This document shows positions 27,401 through 35,943 of a DNA stretch of 64,000 nt, one piece after another. Source of the stretch: Paenibacillus plantarum (GTDB taxonomy: Bacteria; Bacillota; Bacilli; Paenibacillales; NBRC-103111). Position 1 is the first letter of the stretch. Each line of letters starts with the position of its first letter. The translations under genes and the position numbers were made by a program. The notes under the pieces are model-generated. The model saw nothing but the letters and a program-made list of their open reading frames with translations. It ran no database searches and was not told the origin of the DNA. The DNA lies in assembly GCF_013141695.1 (NCBI RefSeq), contig NZ_WHNY01000091.1, positions 1 to 64,000 of the forward strand, read 5' to 3'.

Positions 27401-28464
27401 ACCTTCGGAGGAATAACCTTCTCCACCACGCTGACATCATCTAAGTAGAAATCAGTTCCCGTGCTTGCCGTCTCGAAATACAGATCGAGCGACGATAAAG
27501 TACCTGTATACTCTAACGTAAATGCGCCTGAGATCTGCTTCCATGCCTGCCCATTTGCATTCACGTTAGCTACACCCTGATAAGAGGTTACGCCACCAAT
27601 CACCTTCTGGAGACTTAGATTCACCTTTTCCTCTTTATCTTCCGGAAGTCTTACCCAGGCGGATACGATGTAGGTCTTCCCTTTTACAAGCTTACTTAGC
27701 ATCGGCTGCATGACGCCCTTCCAGTTCGCACTGCGTCCTGACACCAGCAGACTTTTCGTTCCATTATACACAGGCTGTGGCGCATAGACAGCTTGGAGAA
27801 CAACGCCGCTGCCCCGAATTTGCCAAGGGCTGATTCCAAGCTCCATACCCGGATTACTGATCAGTTCATTGGGTTTCTCCAAAAGAACTGCATCATCCAC
27901 ATAGATATCGAAGGCATCTGTAGCGGATTCCAAATACAGAGTCAAGTTCGTAATCGCTCCCGAAATTTCCTCCGTTACTTTATAAGTTGCTTGAATTTGG
28001 GTCCATTGTCCGGCTACCAAATTTTTGGCGGAGCCCACTCCTTTAAACACGCTGGGCTTCGTTCCTCCATCGATACTCTTATCCAGCGTAAGCCGGATCT
28101 CCTTCCCGGCACCCGCAGTATCCACCTTGACCCATACACTGATGTCGTATTCACTGCCTACCTTCATCTTGCCATAAACCGCCTGCTGCACACCGCGAAA
28201 TGCAGCGGTACGGACAACCTTCATGCTGTATGCACCCGTATGAGCATCACTATTGACCGTAAGTGTTGAGTTCCCACGCGCTGTCCAGCCATTCACTGTT
28301 CCTGTCTCGAAGTCAGGATTCGCAAACAGGTTAGACGCAATCTGCCCGGAAGGCACCGTTGAATCTATCGCAGCCATTCCAGTCAAAGGATGTAGAAGCG
28401 ACAAAACCATCATGAATGTAAGAAACAAGATGAGCTGAAGACCTTTCATTTTTCCTGAAAACAT
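24436..28464 (-). CDS. modular GH10 endo-1,4-beta-xylanase with CBM22, CBM9, cohesin-like and dockerin-like domains
   Basis: Secreted enzyme cutting xylan backbones. Order of domains: signal peptide (1-33), two CBM22-type modules (about 45-195, 198-346), GH10 barrel (about 358-695), two CBM9-type modules (about 695-1058), a cohesin-like beta domain (about 1061-1190), a helical segment (about 1195-1275) and a dockerin-like tail with two Ca-loop repeats (DGKISVADLGFVSYHF; DIDRNGVIDIYDLTFVARRL). Acid/base E491 (DVVNEAID) and nucleophile E599 (QITEMDMS) are present. Start chosen at ATG 28464 with AAAGGAGGG upstream; the in-frame ATG at 28491 has no such site. It follows LplABC-type transporter genes by 40 bp, as in aldouronate-utilisation loci. 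Unusually it lacks SLH repeats. Confidence 0.93.
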   Translation of the reverse strand: MFSGKMKGLQLILFLTFMMVLSLLHPLTGMAAIDSTVPSGQIASNLFANPDFETGTVNGWTARGNSTLTVNSDAHTGAYSMKVVRTAAFRGVQQAVYGKMKVGSEYDISVWVKVDTAGAGKEIRLTLDKSIDGGTKPSVFKGVGSAKNLVAGQWTQIQATYKVTEEISGAITNLTLYLESATDAFDIYVDDAVLLEKPNELISNPGMELGISPWQIRGSGVVLQAVYAPQPVYNGTKSLLVSGRSANWKGVMQPMLSKLVKGKTYIVSAWVRLPEDKEEKVNLSLQKVIGGVTSYQGVANVNANGQAWKQISGAFTLEYTGTLSSLDLYFETASTGTDFYLDDVSVVEKVIPPKVVETNIPSLKDVFAADFPIGVALPPDYLNGDVHSDLIKKHFNSITAENSMKPSYLQPREGEFTFDTADVYVNFAQANGMKVRGHTLVWHQGVGNWMFVDALGQPATKELLYARLENHIKTIVERYKGKIYAWDVVNEAIDASQPDGFRRTNWYSIAGPQFIEKAFQYAHEADPDAKLFYNEFGIFESSAKLDFTISMIQNLLAKGVPIHGIGVQTHNTIYIPDKDTVDRTMAKLAALGIEIQITEMDMSIYKNATEKYDAIADKQIVDALLVQQAYQFKDMFEVFNKYKANITGVTFWGLADDRTWLDSTPGGRKDLPLLFDESLKAKSAYWALVDPSKLPVLIQTIHAEQSGALTIDAAGLENPVWDYMTPVTVTGSTYTSASFKTLWHDNALYVKVEVVDHTVDALDAVKLFVDGNNRRTAVYDQDDHAYTFSRLQTQSSDSSYTQEEAGGYKGIFRLPLDSTLSAVGKNIGFDVSVTNGAETIHWNDTSGQQAVTMANVGLLKFTPASLYAEARKGTPIIDGEIDASWDESSIHTTERYSATSTVQGAKGKFRTQWDDQYLYVLVEVDDPLLSATNAQTHLQDSVEIFIDENNHKSSLYENDDAQIRFNYLNQISSRGTFLRDQLQSVTKTVYGADNHVLGYRVEAAIRWNKITPVPGHVMGFDVQVNDDPGIGTRNSVAMWNNLTDSGWVDTSGFGVIRLVDGAVPAGTEVALTGDEQVKIGETYTLDYGLKGARNVSAQDVTLTYDSQVFELIDAQPLAANTLILNQTSSSPGGTERFVLATTDASHALNGDVPVLRFTFTTKTTTSGSKFGIGPVLVADGIGNEQLTLPLEKTVIVAAILDKTVLQAGVQQAQAMYAGALEGYANGQYITGAKAALQVVIEVAEAALVKPDVTQEELDQAVVQLNQAVALFTSKLITASTGDIAGIGGLPDGKISVADLGFVSYHFGTTSTSANWTEVSKADIDRNGVIDIYDLTFVARRLV

Positions 28465-28504
28465 TATTATCCCTCCTTTATTCCTAGTCAAAAGATTGAG
28501 AAAT

Positions 28505-29416
28505 CTATCCTTTCACACCGCCAAGCGTTAAGCCTTTGACGAAATAGCGTTGTAAGAAAGGATACACGAGAATGATTGGCAAACTGGATACGACGGTCAT
28601 CGTTGCTCGGATAGATCCTGGTGTAACCGCATGTTCGGTTTGCCCAGCCGATGCATCCTGTAAAGCTTGCTCCATGGTTCCCGTCACTTGTTGATTCGCT
28701 GATTGTAAAATCTTCATGAGCTCATATTGAAGCGTGCTTAAATTCGGATTATTAGATGCGTACAGGAACGTATCGAACCATGCGTTCCATTGCGAAACAG
28801 CAATGAATAGCGCGATTGTAGCAAGTACAGGCATACACAATGGAAATATGATTTGTATAAAGATGCGAAAGTCACCAGCCCCGTCTATCTTGGCAGATTC
28901 ATTCAAACTCTCCGGCAAGGAATGAATATACGTCCTGATTACCAACAGATTAAAGGCTGTTACGATACCAGGAAGCACATAAACCGCAAAGTTATTGACC
29001 AATCCAACATCCCGGATTAGAAAGTAAGTGGGAATGAGTCCGCCATCAATATACATGGTGAATACGTAAGCCATCGTAATGAAACTTCGCAACACATAAT
29101 CCTTCCGACTGATTGTGTACGCCACCATCGCCGTTAGAAACACACCTGAAACAACGGCAATCACTGTACGGAGGAGAGAAATCATACCCGCATGCCAAAT
29201 ATGGGAATCTCGAATCAAATCCTGATAATTAAATAAAGTAAACTTTCTGGGCAACAAATAAATGCCACCCTTCATACTGTCCGTTGCATCATTAAGTGAA
29301 AGCGCTATTACATTGAGAAAAGGGTATAACGTAAATACTAACAATAAGCTCAATAGAATCGTATTGATGATGTCAAACAGATTACTGCCTGTTAATAGCT
29401 GTTTTGTACGGTACAT
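28505..29416 (-). CDS. LplC/YtcP-type sugar ABC transporter permease
   Basis: Membrane subunit of the xylan-oligosaccharide-type importer. About six helices, EAA loop ESAKIDGAGDFRIFIQIIFP, and the FVKGLTLGGVKG ending diagnostic of the LplC group. GGTGGGG precedes the ATG. Sits between its partner permease (14 bp gap) and the xylanase gene. Substrate, probably aldouronates, is inferred from the linked GH10 enzyme. Confidence 0.92.
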   Translation of the reverse strand: MYRTKQLLTGSNLFDIINTILLSLLLVFTLYPFLNVIALSLNDATDSMKGGIYLLPRKFTLFNYQDLIRDSHIWHAGMISLLRTVIAVVSGVFLTAMVAYTISRKDYVLRSFITMAYVFTMYIDGGLIPTYFLIRDVGLVNNFAVYVLPGIVTAFNLLVIRTYIHSLPESLNESAKIDGAGDFRIFIQIIFPLCMPVLATIALFIAVSQWNAWFDTFLYASNNPNLSTLQYELMKILQSANQQVTGTMEQALQDASAGQTEHAVTPGSIRATMTVVSSLPIILVYPFLQRYFVKGLTLGGVKG

Positions 29417-29430
29417 GCCCAGTCCCCACC

Positions 29431-30303
29431 TTATATAATTCTTTCTTCACCCATTTTACCCGCAATGTAGTTGGCCATTAATAGCATGGCGATACTGACG
29501 ACACTGTTGAATATGCCTGCTGCTGCTGCAAAGGAATAGCGTGATAGGCGTATGCCGTACTCCAATACAAAAATATCGAAGACCATCGATTTATCCTTAA
29601 CCAAACTGTTTCCTAGCAAGTACTGCTGTTCAAAACCGGCCTGCATGACGTGACCAATACTCATGATGAGCAAAATCACGATCGTTGGTTTTATACCTGG
29701 AAGGGTGATATGACGGATCTTTTGCAACCGGTTGGCTCCATCGATATCCGCCGACTCATAGAGATGTGGCTCAATAGCGGAGATTGCCGCCAGATAGATG
29801 ATGGCGTTCCACCCTACATTTTTCCACACATTCGCGATCCCGATAATCCACCAAAACAGGTCCGGTTTCCCCAGCCACATTTGAGAAGAATCGATGACTC
29901 CCAGCTTTAGCAACAGAATATTAACGATTCCATTGTCAGAGGAGAGCATAACCATAATGATATTGGCAGCAACTACCCATGAGATAAAATAAGGCAAATA
30001 GGAGATTGTCTGTACCGTTCTCTTAAACCAAGTCACTCTCACTTCATTTAATAAAATCGCCAACCCGATCGCCGTAATGAAGCTAAACGTAATATTGATG
30101 GCGCTCATGGCAAGCGTATTGCGAAGAACATGGTAGAACAACTCATCTGTAAAAATACGTTTAAATTGCTCAAGTCCAACCCACTTTTGATGTAAAAAGC
30201 TTTTGCCTGGCACATACTCTTGAAAAGCCATCGACCATCCCCATAAGGGCATATACTTAAAAATGAATAGATGGATCAAAAGCGGGACAGACATAAGCAC
30301 CAA
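29431..30303 (-). CDS. LplB/YteP-type sugar ABC transporter permease
   Basis: Partner permease; about six helices and EAA loop ESADIDGANRLQKIRHITLP. The coordinate uses the first conventional start in frame (TTG at 30303), but that begins right at the first membrane helix and has only a poor ribosome binding site. The frame is open for 14 further codons (reading KTFTQRLWQQRVL, a family-like N-terminus) back to CTG at 30345 or ATA at 30348, which lie 9 or 6 nt after AGGAGAGG; an in-frame TAG closes the frame above. I therefore think translation starts at a rare codon there, giving about 304 residues. Confidence 0.85.
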   Translation of the reverse strand: MVLMSVPLLIHLFIFKYMPLWGWSMAFQEYVPGKSFLHQKWVGLEQFKRIFTDELFYHVLRNTLAMSAINITFSFITAIGLAILLNEVRVTWFKRTVQTISYLPYFISWVVAANIIMVMLSSDNGIVNILLLKLGVIDSSQMWLGKPDLFWWIIGIANVWKNVGWNAIIYLAAISAIEPHLYESADIDGANRLQKIRHITLPGIKPTIVILLIMSIGHVMQAGFEQQYLLGNSLVKDKSMVFDIFVLEYGIRLSRYSFAAAAGIFNSVVSIAMLLMANYIAGKMGEERII

Positions 30304-30460
30304 GACTCTTTGCTGCCATAGTCGCTGAGTAAATGTTTTTTGCAGTATGATGAACCTCTCCTATCCGCTTGTTCATTACTTTCTCTTTCTCTGTGAAAAT
30401 CTCTCATCTGGCATGAAGGTGAGGAGAACTCTCCTGGAGTCCCCCCTCACAGCCAAATGT

Positions 30461-32131
30461 TTACCAATTCTTCATGCGGAAATCAACCGATTTCTGAAGT
30501 TCATCGATATACGATTTCGTATCCAAAGCCTTAAACTTTCCTGTATACTCTTCCCATACTTTGTTGTAGTCAGCTGGACTTGACAGAACTAGCTTCGGAA
30601 TGTAGGAGGTCAATAAATCATCGATCTTCTGCTTGGTTAGCTCCGCTTTTCCGCCCTTTTCCAAAACGATATCAAAAAGTGGGAAATACTTGCGTACTTC
30701 TGGTTTTGCAAATAAATCATTGTAAGATGAAATGCCGTATGCCTTAATAATTTCCTTATCGATGTCATTATAAGTAGCTGTAAGAAGTTCTGCCTGATTA
30801 TCGGCGCGTGCCGCATTTCCGTCTGCCCAGTATCCGACCGAAATTGGAAGTCCAAGGAAGTAATCCCCGCCCCACTGCTTTTTGTACTCCGGATTCTTAA
30901 AGTTTGCGATCATCTCAGGAGTTCTATAGAATCGGCCCTTCTCGTTAACTTTATAATCAACGTCCTTCACGCCCCAAGAAATCAAATTCTGCGTATCTTG
31001 TTTCGCTAGGTAATCCAAATACTTGATAATGGCAACAGGATCTTTGGCATCCTTAGAAATACCCATACCTGCTGATGTTGACATACCGAGTGGCGGCGTA
31101 TACTGCTCTTTGATGCTGCTATCGTAGACAAGTGGCAATGGTACGAAAGAACGCTCTGGTTTCTCCTTGTCCAGAATATCAATGGCTTTGCCGATCTGGA
31201 AACGCTGGTCGTGTAAACCAAGTACTCTACCAGAAGTAAGCTTCGCAATATATTGGTCGTAGTTCATGATGAACATCTCTTGATCCAACAATTTTTTGGC
31301 GTTGATCTCATTCAATTTCTGATAGTAACGCTTGGACATGTCTTTATCTTGGAAAGTATCTACCTTGAAGCCGCCATCCACCTTGTTGGCAATCCCAGCT
31401 CCGTCATTGGGATAGCCGGCGAGAAAAAACGACGGATTAACCAAGTCATGTTTACGCGAGCCTTCCATAATCCCTTCAAAGCCAATCGTTTTGCCGCCTT
31501 CAATTTCCGGATACTTCTTGGCATACTTTTCGATCACATCAAAATATTCATCAAGCGTCTTGATCTTCGGGTAGTTAAACTCCTTCAATACGGCTTTCTG
31601 AATCCAAAAGCCAGTCTGTGGAGTTCCCAGCAACGGGGCTTTATCTCCCTCTTCGTATGGCACCCATCCTGGGAGAAAATAGACCTTGCCATCCGGCTGC
31701 TTCAGCTTATTCCAGCGTGCATTGTATAGCTTCTTAAGGTTCGGAGCGTATTTGTCCACCAACTCATCGAGTGGAATGTAGGCGCTGGCGCTAAGCAGCT
31801 TGGATGTAGATGGACCTCCGTCCATGAGATCCGGGTAATGACCGGAAGCAATCATGACACCAATTTTGGTATCCAAATCACCCACTAGATATTCCCGCTT
31901 TAGCTTGACATTGGTCTCTTTGTCAATCATGTCACCTACGCGAGTAGACCCTGGATAATCAGGTAGCGAACGATTAATAAACACACTAAATTCTTTTGGT
32001 TCCGCTTTCGTATTGCCCCCTGAATCCGTACTGCTTGTGCTTGGTTTCGATTCCCCGCTGCTGCATGCTGCAGCAGTCAGGGCTAATGCAGCGACTAGCG
32101 TTACAGAAGCCGCTTTTTTGAAAACCTTCAT
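30461..32131 (-). CDS. LplA-type extracellular sugar-binding lipoprotein
   Basis: Large (556-residue) family 1 binding protein of the LplA/YtcQ class, membrane-tethered through the lipobox AAAC (Cys23) and a Ser/Thr/Gly linker. GAGGAGTGAG precedes the ATG. First gene of the importer-xylanase unit. A GC-rich imperfect hairpin (GTGAGG/CCTCAC arms, about 30418-30448) lies between it and the permease and may set the relative amounts. Divergent from a YesM/YesN pair that probably controls it. Confidence 0.93.
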   Translation of the reverse strand: MKVFKKAASVTLVAALALTAAACSSGESKPSTSSTDSGGNTKAEPKEFSVFINRSLPDYPGSTRVGDMIDKETNVKLKREYLVGDLDTKIGVMIASGHYPDLMDGGPSTSKLLSASAYIPLDELVDKYAPNLKKLYNARWNKLKQPDGKVYFLPGWVPYEEGDKAPLLGTPQTGFWIQKAVLKEFNYPKIKTLDEYFDVIEKYAKKYPEIEGGKTIGFEGIMEGSRKHDLVNPSFFLAGYPNDGAGIANKVDGGFKVDTFQDKDMSKRYYQKLNEINAKKLLDQEMFIMNYDQYIAKLTSGRVLGLHDQRFQIGKAIDILDKEKPERSFVPLPLVYDSSIKEQYTPPLGMSTSAGMGISKDAKDPVAIIKYLDYLAKQDTQNLISWGVKDVDYKVNEKGRFYRTPEMIANFKNPEYKKQWGGDYFLGLPISVGYWADGNAARADNQAELLTATYNDIDKEIIKAYGISSYNDLFAKPEVRKYFPLFDIVLEKGGKAELTKQKIDDLLTSYIPKLVLSSPADYNKVWEEYTGKFKALDTKSYIDELQKSVDFRMKNW

Positions 32132-32180
32132 TAGGACTCACTCCTCGTGGTTTTATCGTGCAGGTCATTAACCTAAACCT

Positions 32181-32210
32181 ATTATAAGTAGGAATATCTT
32201 ACCATTCCTA
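32181..32210 (-). promoter_or_regulatory. promoter -10 with overlapping inverted repeat
   Basis: On the minus strand TATAAT (32186-32181) lies about 50 bp upstream of the LplA-type start. Immediately upstream TAGGAAT and ATTCCTA (arms at 32189-32195 and 32204-32210) form a perfect 7-bp inverted repeat over the -35 zone. Candidate operator for the divergent YesN-type regulator. Confidence 0.5.
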
Positions 32211-32333
32211 TATGACAGAATATAGAATTCGTTCGAAATAATATAGCATTTCATTTGTAAGCCCGTAGAGACCTTCCCTTGGCATGGTTCCCTCTTTATA
32301 ATGAAGGAATCAACACCTGATGGAGGATTACCG

Positions 32334-34124
32334 ATGCCCGCATTCTTTGGCTTTGCCAGATTAAATAACATGAAAATCCATAAGAAACTGCTGCTCATCT
32401 ACATTTTCTGTGTATTCCTGCCCATCACTCTGAGTAACTATCTCTTCTATGCCAAAATAACCCAAAGTGTGAAAAAAGAAGAACAACGAAATATCGAGCT
32501 TTCGCTCGAGCGTTTAGATAACCAACTGACCCGCTCCTTCAAAGAGGCCGCAGCGTTAAGCAACAATATTTATTTTTCTCGGAGTTTCTACGAGGGTTTG
32601 GATACAACCTATCAAGACAATCTAGACTATACCCTGAATTATGGCAGCTACTTTCGTACCCCCCTTATGGGAGTGACTCCCTATTTCCAATATCATTTCA
32701 CCATTAGTTTCTATACGGATAATCCAACGGTTCTGAATGCTGGAAGCGTTCTCAGAATTACGCCAACGATACTTAACAGCACGTGGTACTCACAAGCCTT
32801 CAACACAAACAACCGTCATGGCGATATGTTCTATTTTGGGCAAGAGGTGACTAGCGATGGAGAACGACTGTTCAGCGTCATCCGGAAGTTGAACTACTAT
32901 ACGTCCTATTCCCAGTATCAAAAAATATTAAAAGTTGATATTCGCTACAATGTCCTAGCAGACATTTTCAAAAGTGAGGGTACCTTGGGCAAGTTTTCCC
33001 TCGTTGACGACAATAACCGAGTGATCTATTCAAGTCTGCCAGAGCAGCAATACTTAGCCCCCTTTAATCCAGCTTCTGTTCCAGATAAACAATTTACAAT
33101 GACCAAGCAACTCACTTCGTTCGATTCCATGACAGGGTATCGAATTATCGGGGTTTACGAGGAATCCGTCTTCCACAAGGCGCTAGAGCAGCCCAAGAAA
33201 TACGTCTTGCTCATTGAGTTAGCTACGCTGTTGTTTGCAACCATCCTCATTATTCTGATTTCCAGATCCTTATATTTCCGAACGCGTTTGCTCTCCCGCC
33301 ATATGGATAAGGTCAATAACCAGCATTTCACGTTAATTGAGTATCCACATGTCGGAAAAGATGAGATCGGTCTCTTGTTTCACAGCTTTAACCGCATGAT
33401 CCGAAAGGTCAAACAGCTGATTAACGATGTCTATGAGGCGGAACTTCGGCAGAAGAACTTTGAACTGGAAAGTAGACAAGCGGAGCTAACAGCCCTGCAA
33501 AGTCAGGTTAATCCCCACTACTTATTCAACGTGCTGGAAACCATTCGGATGAAATCCGTTATTAAAGGGGAATTGGAAACCGCGGATATTTTAAGCTACA
33601 TGTCGAAGTCCTACAGAAGGTTTCTCACTTCTAACCGAGAATGGGTTACCGTAGAGGAAGAATTGAGCATGATACAGGAATTTCTATCCATACAAAAATA
33701 TCGGTTTGAAGATGAAATCGACTATTCGCTGGAAGTTGAGAAAAACACACTGCCTTTATACATTCCCTCCATGGTCTTCCAGCCCTTTGTGGAGAATGCG
33801 TTTAAGCACGGGATACAGGGATTAGATGAGAAAGGGCTCGTATCGATACGCGTGTATGAGGAAAAGAACTATCTGGTCTTCTATATTGAAGACAATGGGA
33901 TCGGAATCAAACCAGAGAGGTTGAATCAACTACTGGAAGACGTAAGAGCCAAAGAACCTCAACTTAACCGAATCGGTATGCAAAATGTATTTCGCCGGAT
34001 TACCTTCTTCTTTAAAGATCAATTTGAATTTAATATCAACAGCAGCGAACATGAATTTACGGCTATTGAGTTGAAAATCCCCCTCTGCCGGAAGCATCCA
34101 ACCGATGGCTTTGATGACAAATAA
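32334..34124 (+). CDS. YesM-type sensor histidine kinase
   Basis: Membrane kinase with one N-terminal helix (about 18-38), an extracellular sensing region (about 40-285), a second helix (about 290-312), HAMP, phospho-acceptor His in QSQVNPHYLFNVLETIR, and an HATPase_c domain (EDNGIGI). I placed the start at ATG 32334 with GGAGG 7 nt upstream rather than the earlier in-frame ATG 32301. Divergent from the LplA-type importer; its response regulator follows by 15 bp. Probably senses xylan-derived oligosaccharides (inference). Confidence 0.92.
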   Translation: MPAFFGFARLNNMKIHKKLLLIYIFCVFLPITLSNYLFYAKITQSVKKEEQRNIELSLERLDNQLTRSFKEAAALSNNIYFSRSFYEGLDTTYQDNLDYTLNYGSYFRTPLMGVTPYFQYHFTISFYTDNPTVLNAGSVLRITPTILNSTWYSQAFNTNNRHGDMFYFGQEVTSDGERLFSVIRKLNYYTSYSQYQKILKVDIRYNVLADIFKSEGTLGKFSLVDDNNRVIYSSLPEQQYLAPFNPASVPDKQFTMTKQLTSFDSMTGYRIIGVYEESVFHKALEQPKKYVLLIELATLLFATILIILISRSLYFRTRLLSRHMDKVNNQHFTLIEYPHVGKDEIGLLFHSFNRMIRKVKQLINDVYEAELRQKNFELESRQAELTALQSQVNPHYLFNVLETIRMKSVIKGELETADILSYMSKSYRRFLTSNREWVTVEEELSMIQEFLSIQKYRFEDEIDYSLEVEKNTLPLYIPSMVFQPFVENAFKHGIQGLDEKGLVSIRVYEEKNYLVFYIEDNGIGIKPERLNQLLEDVRAKEPQLNRIGMQNVFRRITFFFKDQFEFNINSSEHEFTAIELKIPLCRKHPTDGFDDK

Positions 34125-34139
34125 AGGAGCTGTACGATC

Positions 34140-35702
34140 ATGCTGAAAGTTCTCCTCGTCGACGATGAACCCGTTATTCGTGCGGGCTTAGCCCAACTTA
34201 TCCAGTGGGAGAAATACGGTTTTACCATTGTCTCCAAAGCCAAAAACGGTGAACAGGCTCTGCAGCTCATGCAGGAGGAAGCGCCAGATGTCATCATTAC
34301 CGACATTCGCATGCCAAAGATGGATGGCCTCCAATTGATTCAAGCTGTGAGGGAAGAGCGGAACCTGCAAATACCGGTCATCATTTTGACAGGCTTTAAT
34401 GAGTTTGACTATGCCCGTCAAGCTATCCGCTATCAAGTTCGTGATTATTTACTGAAGCCTGTGGACAAAGAAGAGCTGATTGCTGCACTGACTCGTATTC
34501 GTGACACCCTAAGGATCGATCATGCTTTACCGGTTGACAGTCAATCTGGGAACGCTATCAAATTATTGCTTCGCAGCACCACAAGTCATGACATCAAAAT
34601 AAAGCTTTGCCAATCCTTACATACTCACTATCCTGTTTTACTTATGGTCATCATGCTGCAGAATCACACGCAAACCACATTCACCCAGATCTATCATTTT
34701 CTACAGCCAGTGTGGGAAGCCTTCCGCTTGTCCGAATCTTTTGTACGCTTTTACATTGATGCAGATGGGTATATCGCGGTTCTGATCCGACCTGAGTCTG
34801 CTCATCTCAGTAAAACAGAGGAAAAACAGCTTGCCTATGCCTTGCTGCATGCGATTCACAACACCTTGGATCAGGAAGCATTTCTTTCCGTTGGTCATCT
34901 TGCACACTCACCCGAGCAGCTCGCCGATGCTTTTCAAGCAGCTTGCGCCGCTTCTGTTTATTCCTTGTACGTTGATCGTCCAACGGTTCTTGCGTATGAA
35001 GACATCAAGCTCCTTCCACCTTTCAAAAGCCAATATGAATATCTCGCTTCCTTTCAACAACTGAAAGAATCAATTGAAAACAATAACCCCCAAGAAATGA
35101 AAATTGTCGTCACAGATATTTTTGATTTCTTCGTGGAACAATTTATTTCACCCGATACGATTAAAGTACATTTATATCGTTTTTTGCTGGAGATCGAGAA
35201 ATATGTGGCCGAAATGAACGGCGACATCCAGCCGATTATCAAAGCCGCCAATCACATTGATCTCACCTGCACAACCACGCCGATCCGTATTCAAAGGGAG
35301 ACGTTCCTGGGCACCTGCCAGCAGATTGGCACGGAAATAGCCTTCCTACGGATACAACAGAATTTCGGGATCATTGATCAGATCGAGCAATATGTAAACA
35401 GTCATTTCCACGAAAATATGACTTTAAAGGATGTTGCCGCCAAATTCTATATGAATCATGCCTATTTAGGACAACTTTTCCGTAGAAAGAAAGAAATTCA
35501 CTTCAATGAATATCTCCATCAAGTTCGCATCGAGGAGGCTAAGCGCTTGCTTCGCCTCACTGATTTGAAAATTGCTGAGGTTGCCAAAAAAGTTGGCTAC
35601 AACGACCCCGCTTATTTTAGTGGCAAGTTCGAAAAACATGTAGGATTTACCCCTACTGCGTATAAATTAGGATTGCAGCCACAAATAAATCCTCCTAAGT
35701 AG
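34140..35702 (+). CDS. YesN-type response regulator (receiver + AraC HTH)
   Basis: Receiver domain at 1-120 (LLVDDEP; Asp in VIITDIRMPKMDG; Lys in YLLKPVDK), a middle region of about 270 residues, and a C-terminal AraC-type double HTH (about 415-515; GYNDPAYFSGKFEKHVGFTP). AAAGGAGC lies upstream of the ATG. Pairs with the preceding kinase and likely activates the divergent importer-xylanase unit. Confidence 0.93.
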   Translation: MLKVLLVDDEPVIRAGLAQLIQWEKYGFTIVSKAKNGEQALQLMQEEAPDVIITDIRMPKMDGLQLIQAVREERNLQIPVIILTGFNEFDYARQAIRYQVRDYLLKPVDKEELIAALTRIRDTLRIDHALPVDSQSGNAIKLLLRSTTSHDIKIKLCQSLHTHYPVLLMVIMLQNHTQTTFTQIYHFLQPVWEAFRLSESFVRFYIDADGYIAVLIRPESAHLSKTEEKQLAYALLHAIHNTLDQEAFLSVGHLAHSPEQLADAFQAACAASVYSLYVDRPTVLAYEDIKLLPPFKSQYEYLASFQQLKESIENNNPQEMKIVVTDIFDFFVEQFISPDTIKVHLYRFLLEIEKYVAEMNGDIQPIIKAANHIDLTCTTTPIRIQRETFLGTCQQIGTEIAFLRIQQNFGIIDQIEQYVNSHFHENMTLKDVAAKFYMNHAYLGQLFRRKKEIHFNEYLHQVRIEEAKRLLRLTDLKIAEVAKKVGYNDPAYFSGKFEKHVGFTPTAYKLGLQPQINPPK

Positions 35703-35860
35703 GATGATTGAGATTGTAGGTTAACATTATCAAGCGTTTAAAAAAGGCGCCGCGGCCGAATAGTTTAAGAATAAGGAATTCATTTTCTATTAGAGCAATA
35801 TAATTAAGTAAGACAACCATTATTAATACATACATGGCTTTGGTTTGTACAAAAAAATCG

Positions 35861-35907
35861 TTGATTTTTGCCCAAAGTTCATTGTATATTAATTATAATA
35901 ATTATTA
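35861..35907 (+). promoter_or_regulatory. katG promoter with PerR box
   Basis: A -35 TTGATT (35861-35866) and -10 TATATT (35885-35890) are 18 bp apart. Directly downstream TTATAATAATTATTA (35893-35907) matches the PerR box TTATAATNATTATAA at all defined positions but one. Its position over the start site fits peroxide-relieved repression. Confidence 0.75.
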
Positions 35908-35943
35908 TTAAGAAATTACTTTAATTTGATTGGAGAGGTAGAA

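Noticed and set aside
24436..28464. Evidence for a cellulosome
   Set aside because: One cohesin-like and one dockerin-like domain in a single chain, with no scaffoldin in the window, is not enough.
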